From: SFHK01 sp963618055
Lineage (GTDB): Bacteria; Bacillota; Clostridia; Christensenellales; Aristaeellaceae
Assembly (NCBI GenBank): GCA_963618055.1
Contig: CAVERI010000006.1
Coordinates: forward strand, 1 to 64,000
DNA length: 64,000 nt
Reading direction: 5' to 3'
Notes under the pieces: generated by a model
The model's database searches: none
What the model was told of the DNA's origin: nothing
What the model saw: only the letters and a program-made list of their open reading frames with translations
Position numbers and translations under genes: made by a program
Shown here: positions 50,095 to 58,262 of the stretch, piece by piece
Position numbering within the stretch: the stretch's first letter is position 1
How the letters are laid out: each line of letters begins with the position of its first letter

Positions 50095-50328
50095 TCGTAT
50101 TGATATAATGCGAGGAGGGGCTGACCGTTCTTTCTTGGAAAATACATCCTATTTATAATATACCACAATAAGCACTATATGTCGACAACAATTTTAAACG
50201 AGTCAAACCTTCTCACCTCCTCGTCCTTTAGACACGCGTCCGCGCAAAACGTTACAGGTCTTCCGCATAAAGATGGCGGGGATGAACGCGGGGCGCAAAA
50301 ATTTACCGGAGGTGCGCGTTTTTGTGTA
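50095..50328. other. Non-coding junction upstream of the aromatic operon
   Basis: No supported gene. The left part (to about 50205) is AT-rich and should hold the cassette promoter on the minus strand. Around 50213-50226 a strong minus-strand ribosome-like site (GAGGAGGTGAGAAGG) is followed by a short frame that stops within about 17 codons, possibly the orphaned 5' end of a disrupted gene. The rest, to the aromatic promoter, is GC-rich with no clear feature. Confidence 0.5.
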
Positions 50329-50357
50329 TTGACATGATGGGTGAGCGGAATTATAAT
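50329..50357 (+). promoter_or_regulatory. Consensus promoter of the aromatic operon
   Basis: TTGACA (50329-50334), a 17-bp spacer and TATAAT (50352-50357). Transcription would begin near 50364, just before the leader ORF. Confidence 0.92.
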
Positions 50358-50387
50358 GAAGCAAATTGAAGGAAAGGAGCGAGCAGA

Positions 50388-50447
50388 TTGATCGGCATGA
50401 AGAAGGCTGCGGCGTTTTATTACTTTTACTTTATCGGCTTCCGATAA
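50388..50447 (+). CDS. Phe/Tyr-rich leader peptide of the aromatic operon
   Basis: A 19-codon ORF starting with TTG eight bases after AAAGGAG, encoding MIGMKKAAAFYYFYFIGFR and then TAA. An internal ATG at 50397 is too far from the ribosome site to be the main start. Seven of nine consecutive residues (10-18) are Phe or Tyr, in the pattern of pheL-type attenuation leaders. A ribosome that stalls here for lack of charged Phe- or Tyr-tRNA would change folding of the downstream RNA. It lies between a consensus promoter and an intrinsic terminator ahead of the DAHP synthase gene, so its role is regulatory. Confidence 0.88.
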   Translation: MIGMKKAAAFYYFYFIGFR

Positions 50448-50458
50448 GGTATGTTTTG

Positions 50459-50537
50459 CTGCAACCGAATGGCGATAAATCGGGCCCGCTTCTCAAGGAA
50501 CGGCTTCGCAGTGAAACATCCTGCGAAGCCGTTTTTT
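50459..50537 (+). promoter_or_regulatory. Attenuator: antiterminator segment and intrinsic terminator
   Basis: The terminator is a 12-bp stem (ACGGCTTCGCAG at 50500-50511 with its complement at 50521-50532), loop of nine, then a run of six T (50532-50537), 24 bases before aroF. Upstream, CTGCAACCG (50459-50467) can pair with the terminator's left arm CGGCTTCGCAG with two bulged C residues, forming an antiterminator. This segment begins 12 bases after the leader stop codon, so a ribosome finishing the leader would mask it and favour termination, while a stalled ribosome leaves it free. A small leader hairpin ATCGG-CTT-CCGAT overlaps the end of the leader ORF. Confidence 0.8.
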
Positions 50538-50561
50538 CATTATTGGATGGAGGAATGACGG

Positions 50562-51581
50562 ATGATTATTCTGCTGAAGGAAAACGCGAACGCCAGACAG
50601 GTGGACAACCTGAAGAAATTTCTCACGAACCGCGGCTTTGACCTGCACATTTCCGAGGGCACGCAGCACACGCTGATCGGCCTGATCGGCGACACCTCGA
50701 AGCTGGACATCGACCTGATTTCCTCCTTAGACGTGGTGGAGTCCGTGCGGCGCATTCAGGAGCCGTACAAAAACGCCAACCGCAAGTTCCACACGGCGGA
50801 TACCGTGGTGGACGTGGGCGGCGCGAAGATCGGCGGCGGGCATTTCATGATGATCGCGGGGCCGTGCTCGGTGGAGACGCACGACCAGATTCTTTCCGTC
50901 GCCGAGTCCGTGAAGGCGTCGGGCGCGAACATGCTGCGCGGCGGCGCGTTCAAGCCGCGCACGTCGCCCTACGCGTTTCAGGGGCTGCACGAGAAGGGCA
51001 TCGAGCTTCTGCGCGAGGCCAAGAAGCAGACGGGGTTGCCCATCATCACGGAAATCATGGACATTAACCACCTGCCGCTGTTCGAGGACGTGGACGTGAT
51101 TCAGGTGGGCGCGCGCAACATGCAGAACTTCGAGCTTCTGAAGGAGCTGGGGCAGACCCGCAAGCCCATCCTGCTTAAGCGCGGGCTGGCGAACACGATT
51201 GAGGAGCTTTTGATGAGCGCCGAATACATCATGGCCGGCGGCAACGAGCAGGTCATCCTGTGCGAGCGCGGCATTCGCACCTTCGAAACCGCCACCCGCA
51301 ACACGCTCGACCTGTCCGCCGTGCCGGTGCTTCATAAGCTCACACACCTGCCCGTGGTGGTGGATCCCAGCCACGGAACCGGCGTGAACGATCTGGTGCA
51401 TCCCATGGCGCTGGCGGCCGTGGCGGCGGGCGCGGACGGCCTGATCATCGAGGTGCACAACGACCCGCCGCACGCGCTGTGCGACGGCAAGCAGTCGCTG
51501 ACGCCCGAGCAGTTCGACCGCCTGACCAAGGCGGTGCGCGGCATTCTTCCGTTCGCGGCGAAGGAGATGACGTGGGAATGA
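50562..51581 (+). CDS. aroF: 3-deoxy-7-phosphoheptulonate (DAHP) synthase
   Basis: A 339-residue enzyme for the first shikimate step, condensing PEP and erythrose-4-phosphate. It has an N-terminal ferredoxin-like regulatory domain (about 1-70) and a KDOPS-like barrel with AGPCSVE, GGAFKPRTSPYAFQG, QVGARNMQNF, LLKRG and VVDPSHGTG. The N-terminal domain in Thermotoga-type enzymes gives Phe/Tyr feedback inhibition, which would add enzyme-level control to the attenuator. Start: ATG after GGAGGAATGACGG. First structural gene; its stop overlaps tyrA (ATGA). Confidence 0.95.
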   Translation: MIILLKENANARQVDNLKKFLTNRGFDLHISEGTQHTLIGLIGDTSKLDIDLISSLDVVESVRRIQEPYKNANRKFHTADTVVDVGGAKIGGGHFMMIAGPCSVETHDQILSVAESVKASGANMLRGGAFKPRTSPYAFQGLHEKGIELLREAKKQTGLPIITEIMDINHLPLFEDVDVIQVGARNMQNFELLKELGQTRKPILLKRGLANTIEELLMSAEYIMAGGNEQVILCERGIRTFETATRNTLDLSAVPVLHKLTHLPVVVDPSHGTGVNDLVHPMALAAVAAGADGLIIEVHNDPPHALCDGKQSLTPEQFDRLTKAVRGILPFAAKEMTWE

Positions 51582-52408
51582 ACGTCGGTATCGTGGGGCT
51601 CGGCCTGATTGGCGGCTCTCTGGCCAAGAGCGTCAAAAAGCACAGCGAGCATACCGTGTGGGGCTTTGACATTGATTCCGACGCAGTGACGCAGGCGCTG
51701 ATGTGCGGCGCGATTGACGAAGCGCTGACGGACGCGCTGCTTCCGCGCTGCGGCGTGGTGCTGGTGGCGCTGTATCCGGGCGCGTGCGTGCGCTACATCG
51801 AGGAGCACGCGGAAGCGTTCGCGCCGGGCGCGTGGGTGATCGACTGCGCGGGCGTGAAGCGCGCCGTGTACGAGCCGGTTTCGAAGGTCGCCGAGGGGCG
51901 AGGCTGGACGTACATCGGCGGGCACCCGATGGCGGGGCGGGAGTATTCCGGCTTCCGTCACGCGACGGGAACGCTGTTTGAGCGCGCCAGCATGATTCTC
52001 ACGCCCATGCCGGACGCGGACATTGAGACGCTGGAGGCCGCGAAGGCGTTCTTTCTGGAAATCGGCTTCAAAACCGTGCGCATCACCACGCCGGAGGAGC
52101 ACGACCGCATGATTTCGTACACCTCCCAGCTGGCGCACATCGTTTCCAGCGCGTATATCAAAAATCCGTGCTCCGCGCAGCACAAGGATTTTTCCGCCGG
52201 CAGCTTTCAGGACATGACGCGCGTGGCGCGGCTGAACGAAACCATGTGGACGGAGCTGTTTCTGGACAACGCCGACCTGCTGGTGCCGTCCATCGACGAT
52301 TTGATTCTGCGCCTGACCCAGTATCGCCGCGCGCTGGCGGAGGAAAACGCCGGCGAGCTGCGCGAGCTTCTGAAGGAAGGGCGCGTCATGCGCGAGAACC
52401 TCGATTAA
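51578..52408 (+). CDS. tyrA: Prephenate dehydrogenase
   Basis: A 276-residue NAD-dependent enzyme making 4-hydroxyphenylpyruvate for tyrosine. Nucleotide-binding motif VGIVGLGLIGGSLAKS, catalytic-region motifs IGGHPMAGREYSG and the His in SYTSQLAHIVSSA are present. No ACT domain is attached, so allosteric Tyr inhibition through ACT is absent. Overlaps aroF by four bases; aroB follows after 14 bases. Confidence 0.94.
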   Translation: MNVGIVGLGLIGGSLAKSVKKHSEHTVWGFDIDSDAVTQALMCGAIDEALTDALLPRCGVVLVALYPGACVRYIEEHAEAFAPGAWVIDCAGVKRAVYEPVSKVAEGRGWTYIGGHPMAGREYSGFRHATGTLFERASMILTPMPDADIETLEAAKAFFLEIGFKTVRITTPEEHDRMISYTSQLAHIVSSAYIKNPCSAQHKDFSAGSFQDMTRVARLNETMWTELFLDNADLLVPSIDDLILRLTQYRRALAEENAGELRELLKEGRVMRENLD

Positions 52409-52422
52409 AAAGGAGAAAGCCC

Positions 52423-53481
52423 ATGCAAACCGTACACATTGGCGTTTCCGCTCCCTACGACGTGCTGGTGGGGCCGGGTCTTTTGTCCGAATGCGGCGCG
52501 CGCATGCGCGAAGCGGTCGGGCTGTGCCGCGCCGCGATTGTGAGCGATTCCACGGTGGACGCGCTCTACGGCGACCGGGTGGAGCGCAGCCTGCGGGAAT
52601 CCGGGTATGACGCGCTGCGGTGCGTTTTTCCCGCCGGAGAACGGAACAAGACGCTCGCGACGCTCGGCGGCATTCTGGAATTTCTGGCGGAGAACCATCT
52701 GACGCGCGCGGATGTGGTCGTGGCGCTGGGCGGCGGCGTGACCGGCGATATGGCGGGCTTCGCGGCGGCGGTGTACATGCGCGGCATTCGCTTTGTACAG
52801 CTGCCCACCACGCTGCTGGCGGCGGTGGACGCTTCCGTGGGCGGGAAGACGGCGGTCGATCTGGCCGCGGGGAAGAACCTCGCGGGCGCGTTTCATCAGC
52901 CGTCGCTGGTGCTGACGGACGTGGACGTGATTCGCGCGCTGCCACAGCATCTTCTTTCGGACGGCGCGGCGGAGATCATCAAGCACGGCGTGCTGGCCGA
53001 CGCGGCGCTGTTTGAACGGATGTGCGCGCCGGATTGGACGCGCGAAATGGAGACGATTCTCGCGCGCAACGTCGCCATCAAGCGCGACGTGGTGGTTTCA
53101 GACGAGCGCGAAAACGGCGCGCGGCAGCTTCTGAACCTTGGCCACACCTTCGGGCATGCCGTCGAGAAGTGCTCCGGCTACGCGATGAGCCACGGGCAGA
53201 GCGTGGCCGTGGGCATGGTTCTCGCCGCGGGCGCGGCGGGGAACGAGGACGTATGCCGCGCGATTATCGCCGCCAGCCGGAACTGCGGGCTGCCGGTGAC
53301 GGCGCCCTATTCCGCGAAAACGCTCGCGGAGGCGGCGCTTTCGGATAAAAAGCGTCGGGGCGGCCTTGTGACGCTGGTGCTGCCCGAGCACGTCGGCAGG
53401 TGCCGGCTTGAAAAGGTGGAGGTTTCCCGGCTGGAGGAATATTTCCAGAAGGGGATCGCCATGGCGGAGGCGGTTTCATGA
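52423..53481 (+). CDS. aroB: 3-dehydroquinate synthase
   Basis: A 352-residue NAD- and metal-dependent enzyme for the second shikimate step. NAD site ALGGGVTGDMAGFAAAVYMRG, PTTLLAAVDASVGGKTAVD, and metal ligands in GAAEIIKHG and LNLGHTFGHAVE are intact. Start: ATG at 52423 after AAAAAGGAGAAAG. The stop overlaps the aroA start by four bases. Confidence 0.96.
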   Translation: MQTVHIGVSAPYDVLVGPGLLSECGARMREAVGLCRAAIVSDSTVDALYGDRVERSLRESGYDALRCVFPAGERNKTLATLGGILEFLAENHLTRADVVVALGGGVTGDMAGFAAAVYMRGIRFVQLPTTLLAAVDASVGGKTAVDLAAGKNLAGAFHQPSLVLTDVDVIRALPQHLLSDGAAEIIKHGVLADAALFERMCAPDWTREMETILARNVAIKRDVVVSDERENGARQLLNLGHTFGHAVEKCSGYAMSHGQSVAVGMVLAAGAAGNEDVCRAIIAASRNCGLPVTAPYSAKTLAEAALSDKKRRGGLVTLVLPEHVGRCRLEKVEVSRLEEYFQKGIAMAEAVS

Positions 53482-54806
53482 ACGCGGTGATTCATCCCGG
53501 GCTTTTGCAGGGCGGCGTGCGGGTTCCGCCGTCCAAATCGGCGGCGCACCGCGCGCTGATCGCGTCGGCGCTGGCGGACGCGCCGACGGAAATCGAGATT
53601 TCCGCGCTGAACGAGGACATTCTGGCGACGATCGGCTGTCTGCGCGCGCTGGGCGCAAAGATTGAACAGACGGACGAGGGACTGCGCGTGTCTCCGATTG
53701 AAAGAGCGAGCCGCGCGGAAGCCGCGGGCGAGAATGGGATTCGCGCGTCTTCGGACGGAGAATCAGTTTGCGCGGAGTCGGCGGGCGAGGATGAATTGCG
53801 CGTGCTGAACTGCGGGGAAAGCGGTTCGACGCTGCGGTTCATGCTGCCGGTCGCGGCGGCGCTGGGCGCGGCGTGCGTGTTTACCGGCGGCGGACGGCTT
53901 CCCGAAAGGCCGAACCGCATCCTGACCGACGCGCTCAACGCGCACGGCGCGTATGCGGACAGGGAGCTTCTGCCGATTCGCCTTTCAGGACGGCTGACCG
54001 GCGGCACGTATGCCGTGGCCGGAAACGTGAGCTCGCAGTACATTACCGGGCTTCTGCTGGCGCTGCCGCTGTGCGCGCAGGACAGCGAAATCGTGCTGAC
54101 AAAGGCGCTGGAATCAGCGTCGTATGTGGAAATCACGCTTGAAACGCTGGCGGCGTTTGGCGTTCGGGTGCTTAAAACGCAGCAGGGCTGGCATGTGCCC
54201 GGCGGTCAGCGCTACAGAAGCCCCGGCCGCGTGCGCGTGGAGGGCGACTGGTCGGCGGCCGCGTTCTGGCTGGCGGCGAACGCGCTCGGCAGCCGTGTGG
54301 AATGCAAGGGGCTGAACGCGGACTCCGCGCAGGGCGACCGCGCGATTGCGCGAATGCTGAACGAGCTGGGCGGTGAAATCGACGTGTCCGACACGCCCGA
54401 TCTGGTGCCCGCGCTGGCCGTCGCGGCGGCGGCGCATCCGGGGCAAACGCATATCACCGGCGCGGCGCGGCTGCGGGTGAAGGAAAGTGACCGTCTGCGC
54501 GCCGTGGCGGATTTGCTGCGCGCGCTGGGCGGGCGGGTCGAGGAGCTTTCGGATGGGCTGATCATCGACGGCGGGCATCCGTTTACCGGCGGAACGGTGA
54601 ACGGCGCGAACGATCACCGCATCGTAATGGCCGCCGCCATTGCCGCGACCGCCGCGCGGGGCGACGTAATCATCACGGACGCGCAGGCCGTGGCGAAGTC
54701 CTACCCGGGTTTCTTTGAGGAGCTCCGGCGGCTGGGCGGGCGCTGCGAGGTTGGATGCAATGAAACAACTCCGATGGCGGGGAGGGAAGGGAAATGTCAA
54801 ATCTGA
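53478..54806 (+). CDS. aroA: 3-phosphoshikimate 1-carboxyvinyltransferase (EPSP synthase)
   Basis: A 442-residue two-domain enzyme. Motifs are VPPSKSAAHRALIAS at the N-terminus, LNCGESGSTLRFMLPVA, SSQYITGLLLALPL, GDWSAAAFWLAANAL, RLRVKESDRLRAV and NDHRIVMAAA. An unusual charged segment at about residues 73-106, rich in Glu, Ala and Ser, is inserted before LNCGESGSTLR and is absent from typical family members. The C-terminal end overlaps aroC by 13 bases. Confidence 0.95.
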   Translation: MNAVIHPGLLQGGVRVPPSKSAAHRALIASALADAPTEIEISALNEDILATIGCLRALGAKIEQTDEGLRVSPIERASRAEAAGENGIRASSDGESVCAESAGEDELRVLNCGESGSTLRFMLPVAAALGAACVFTGGGRLPERPNRILTDALNAHGAYADRELLPIRLSGRLTGGTYAVAGNVSSQYITGLLLALPLCAQDSEIVLTKALESASYVEITLETLAAFGVRVLKTQQGWHVPGGQRYRSPGRVRVEGDWSAAAFWLAANALGSRVECKGLNADSAQGDRAIARMLNELGGEIDVSDTPDLVPALAVAAAAHPGQTHITGAARLRVKESDRLRAVADLLRALGGRVEELSDGLIIDGGHPFTGGTVNGANDHRIVMAAAIAATAARGDVIITDAQAVAKSYPGFFEELRRLGGRCEVGCNETTPMAGREGKCQI

Positions 54807-55870
54807 TCGGCAACCGGTTTCGCGTGCTCGTGTTCGGGCAGTCGCACGCGCCGTCGATCGGCGCGGTGATCGAGGGGCTTCCCGCCGGGTTTGTGCCCGA
54901 CTGGGATGCGGTTTCCGCGTTTATGGCGCGGCGCGCGCCGGGCGGAAGTGCGCTTTCCACGGCGCGCAGGGAGGCGGACGCGCCGGAGATTCTGTCCGGG
55001 CTGAACGAACGCGGGGAAACCTGCGGCGCGCCGCTGGCTATGCGCATCGTGAACGGCGACGCGCGCTCGCGGGATTACGAGAAGCTGAGGGACGTGCCGC
55101 GCCCGGGGCACGCGGATTATCCCGCGGGCGTGAAGTTTGACGGGCACAGCGACATTCGCGGCGGCGGGCAGTTTTCAGGCCGTCTGACCGCGCCGTTGTG
55201 CTTTGCGGGCGCGCTCGCAATGCAGCTTTTGGCGCGGGAGGGCGTGCGCGTGCGCGCGCGTATCGCGCAGATTGAAGGCGTGTTCGACGCGCCGATGGAC
55301 TTCGCGAGGCCGAAGCTGGACGCGATTGCGGCCGAGGGGCTGCCGGTTGTGGATTCGGCGGCGGGCGCGCGGATGGAGCGTGCGATTCTTCAGGCGAAGG
55401 CGGAGGGCGATTCCGTGGGCGGCGTGATCGAGTGCTTCGCCGCGGGGCTTCCCGCCGGACTGGGCGAGCCGATGTTCGACGGCGTGGAAAACCGGCTCGC
55501 GCGGGCGCTGTGGGGCATTCCCGCCGTGCGCGGCGTGGAGTTCGGCGCGGGCTTCGCCGCGGCCGGGATGCGCGGCAGCGCGCACAACGACGCGTACCGC
55601 GTGGCAGACGGCCGCGTGGTCACGGAGACCAACCGGCACGGCGGCGTTCTGGGCGGCATTACGACCGGCATGCCCATCGTCGTGCGCGCGGCGATCAAGC
55701 CCACACCGTCCATTGCCAAGGAGCAGGAAAGCGTGTCCCTTTCCCGAAATGAAAACGAAGTCCTGACCGTGGACGGACGGCACGACCCGTGCATCGTGCC
55801 GCGCGCCGTGCCCTGCGTGGAGGCGGTCGTGGCCATGGTGCTGTATGACCTTCTTTTGGAGAGGAGCTGA
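54794..55870 (+). CDS. aroC: Chorismate synthase
   Basis: A 358-residue FMN-dependent enzyme that makes chorismate from EPSP. Family motifs are FGQSHAPSIGAVIEGLPAG, VPRPGHADYPAGVKF, DIRGGGQFSGRLTAP, EFGAGFAAAGMRGS and DGRHDPCIVPRAVPCVEA. The first signature has Ala where most have Gly (SHG), probably tolerated. A GGGAAGGGAAA site precedes the start inside the end of aroA. Confidence 0.95.
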   Translation: MSNLIGNRFRVLVFGQSHAPSIGAVIEGLPAGFVPDWDAVSAFMARRAPGGSALSTARREADAPEILSGLNERGETCGAPLAMRIVNGDARSRDYEKLRDVPRPGHADYPAGVKFDGHSDIRGGGQFSGRLTAPLCFAGALAMQLLAREGVRVRARIAQIEGVFDAPMDFARPKLDAIAAEGLPVVDSAAGARMERAILQAKAEGDSVGGVIECFAAGLPAGLGEPMFDGVENRLARALWGIPAVRGVEFGAGFAAAGMRGSAHNDAYRVADGRVVTETNRHGGVLGGITTGMPIVVRAAIKPTPSIAKEQESVSLSRNENEVLTVDGRHDPCIVPRAVPCVEAVVAMVLYDLLLERS

Positions 55871-55875
55871 AGAAA

Positions 55876-57015
55876 ATGGAATTGAATTCGGTTCGCGCGC
55901 GCATTGACGCGATTGACAACGAGCTTACGCGCCTGTTCACCGAGCGCATGCAGACGGTGGCGGAGGTGGCGCAGGTGAAAAAGGCGACGGGCAAGGCCGT
56001 GCGCGACCCTGCCCGGGAGCGCGCCGTGGTAAACCGCGTGACCGCGCAGGCGGGCGACGCTTTTGCGCCCTATGTGAAGAACCTGTACGGGCTGATTTTT
56101 GAACTGAGCCGCAATTATGAAACCATGCTGATGGGCGAGCGCTCGCCGCTGGGCGACCGGATTGAGCAGGCCTGCCGCGAGGGTGAGGGCAAGCGTCTGC
56201 CGGGACGCGCGCTGGTGGCCTGTCAGGGTACGGAGGGCGCCTACGCGCAGCAGGCGTGCGAAAAGCTGTTCGAATACCCGGACATTCTGTATTTCGACAG
56301 CTTTGACGGCGTGTTCAACGCGGTGGAAAAGGGCATGTGCGAATTTGGCGTGCTGCCCATTGAAAACAGCACCGCGGGCTCCGTCACGCAGGTGTACGAC
56401 CTGATGGAGAAGCATTCGTTCCATATCGTGGGCGCGCGCAGGCTTCGGATTGACCATCATCTGCTCAGAAAGCCCGGCGCGGCGGGCCCGATTCGCATGA
56501 TCGTGTCCCACGAACAGGCGCTTCGCCAGTGCAGCGAGTTTCTGAACGCGCATCCGGAATGCGAGGCCGTTCCCATGGCCAATACCGCCGTGGCGGCGCA
56601 GTTTGTCGCGGATTCCGAGCGCGACGACGTGGCGGTGATTGCCGCGAAGACGTGCGCGGAGCTGTATAATCTGGAGGTCGTCGGCGAATCCGTGAGCAAT
56701 GTGCAGAGCAACTATACGCGCTTTATCTGCATTTCCCGCAGGCTGGAAATCTATCGCGGGGCGCGGAAAATCTCCATCATGTGCAACCTGCCCCACGAGG
56801 CGGGCTCGCTGAACTCGGTCATTTCCCGGCTGGCCATCGCGGGCATCAACCTGTGCAAGCTGGAAAGCCGGCCGATTCCCGGGCGCGATTTCGAATTTCG
56901 CTTCTTCTTTGATATGGAAGCCGACCCGCGAGACCCGGAGGTCGTGCAGCTGTTGTGCGAGCTGGAGCGCAAGAGCGAGCATTTTGTGTTCTTGGGCGCA
57001 TATGAGGAGCGCTGA
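55876..57015 (+). CDS. pheA: Chorismate mutase / prephenate dehydratase (P-protein)
   Basis: A 379-residue bifunctional enzyme for phenylalanine synthesis. Chorismate mutase AroQ-type domain at about 1-85 (RIDAIDNELTRLFTERM), prephenate dehydratase domain at about 105-285 (GTEGAYAQQA, PIENSTAGSV and the catalytic TRF in NYTRFICIS) and C-terminal ACT domain (about 290-379) with the Phe-binding ESRPIPGRDFEF motif. It supplies the mutase for both the Phe and Tyr branches. Five bases separate it from aroC. Confidence 0.96.
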   Translation: MELNSVRARIDAIDNELTRLFTERMQTVAEVAQVKKATGKAVRDPARERAVVNRVTAQAGDAFAPYVKNLYGLIFELSRNYETMLMGERSPLGDRIEQACREGEGKRLPGRALVACQGTEGAYAQQACEKLFEYPDILYFDSFDGVFNAVEKGMCEFGVLPIENSTAGSVTQVYDLMEKHSFHIVGARRLRIDHHLLRKPGAAGPIRMIVSHEQALRQCSEFLNAHPECEAVPMANTAVAAQFVADSERDDVAVIAAKTCAELYNLEVVGESVSNVQSNYTRFICISRRLEIYRGARKISIMCNLPHEAGSLNSVISRLAIAGINLCKLESRPIPGRDFEFRFFFDMEADPRDPEVVQLLCELERKSEHFVFLGAYEER

Positions 57016-57020
57016 CGGGC

Positions 57021-58262
57021 ATGGAATACGGTTTGATCGGCGAGAGGCTGGGGCACAGCTATTCTCAGATGATTCACGCGCGGCTGGCCGACTATCGGTA
57101 TGAGCTGAAGGAGGTTGCGCCGGAGAAGCTGGACGCGTTCATCGAAGCGCGGAATTTCCGGGGGCTGAACGTCACCATTCCCTACAAGCAGGCGGTGATG
57201 AAGCACTGTGCCGAGCTGTCGCCGGAGGCGGTAGAGGTGGGCAGCGTGAACACGCTCCTCTTGCGCCCGGACGGCAGCCTGTTTGGACACAACACGGACA
57301 TCGATGGCTTCATTTATATGCTGCGCCGGGGCGGAATCGAGCCCGCCGGCGCGAAGGCCGTGATTCTCGGCAGCGGCGGAACCAGCCTGACCGCCCATGC
57401 GGCGCTGACAAGGCTGGGCGCGCGGGAGATCGTGACGATTTCCCGCAGGGGGCCGGTGGACTACGCGGCGCTGTACGCCGAGCATGCCGACGCGGAGATT
57501 TTAGTGAACGCTACGCCCGTGGGCATGTATCCGAAAAACGGTGTGTCGCCGGTGGAGCTCGGCCGGCTGCCGAGCGTGCGCGGCGTGGCGGACGTGATCT
57601 ATAACCCCGAAAAGACGGCGCTGATTCTCGCCGCGCGGGCGAAGGGCATCCCGGCTGTGTCGGGGCTGACCATGCTGGTCGCGCAGGCGCGGGAGGCGGC
57701 GGAGCTGTTCGCGGGACGCGCGATTCCCGCCGAACGCGTGAAGGACATTGTGTCCGAAATCGGCGCGCAGACGCTGAACCTGATTCTGGTCGGCATGCCC
57801 GGCTGCGGAAAGACGACGCTGGGTCAGGCCGCCGCCGCCGCGCTCCAACGGGAATTTGTGGACTGCGACGCGGAAATCGTGTACCGCGCGGGGAAATCCA
57901 TTCCGGAAATCTTCGCGCAGGACGGCGAGAGCGCGTTCCGGGCGCTGGAAAGCGACGTGCTGGCGGACGTGTGCCGCGGGCACGGACTTGTGATTTCCAC
58001 CGGCGGCGGCGCGGTGCTGCGCCCGGAGAACAGGAACGCCATGCGCCAGAACGGGCGCGTCTGCCTGATTCGACGGGCGATTGAATTGCTCCCGCGCGAC
58101 GGACGGCCATTGTCCGCGTCGGAGGACGCGGTGGAGCGGCTGTGGGAAGCGCGCCGCGCGGCGTATGAATCGGCGGCGGATTTCTCGGTGGAAAACGACG
58201 GAACCGTCGAATCGGCGGCGGAGAAGATAAGGGAGGGCTTTTATGAAGCTGCTCATCATTAA
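57021..58262 (+). CDS. aroE-aroK: Shikimate dehydrogenase / shikimate kinase fusion
   Basis: A 413-residue fused enzyme. Residues 1 to about 245 are AroE: shikimate-binding ERLGHSYSQMIH, NVTIPYKQ, FGHNTDIDGF and NADP loop LGSGGTSLTAHAAL. Residues from about 253 are AroK: P-loop ILVGMPGCGKTTLG, DCDAEIVYRAGKSIPEIF, STGGGAVLRPENR and the lid Arg in RDGRPLS. Fusing two consecutive steps could channel shikimate. The kinase C-terminus is somewhat short. It overlaps aroQ by 20 bases. Confidence 0.94.
   Translation: MEYGLIGERLGHSYSQMIHARLADYRYELKEVAPEKLDAFIEARNFRGLNVTIPYKQAVMKHCAELSPEAVEVGSVNTLLLRPDGSLFGHNTDIDGFIYMLRRGGIEPAGAKAVILGSGGTSLTAHAALTRLGAREIVTISRRGPVDYAALYAEHADAEILVNATPVGMYPKNGVSPVELGRLPSVRGVADVIYNPEKTALILAARAKGIPAVSGLTMLVAQAREAAELFAGRAIPAERVKDIVSEIGAQTLNLILVGMPGCGKTTLGQAAAAALQREFVDCDAEIVYRAGKSIPEIFAQDGESAFRALESDVLADVCRGHGLVISTGGGAVLRPENRNAMRQNGRVCLIRRAIELLPRDGRPLSASEDAVERLWEARRAAYESAADFSVENDGTVESAAEKIREGFYEAAHH

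Noticed and set aside
50397..50447. Leader ORF read from the internal ATG as an independent small protein
   Set aside because: The ATG is 17 bases from the ribosome site while the TTG at 50388 is ideally spaced, and the attenuator context explains the ORF as regulatory.
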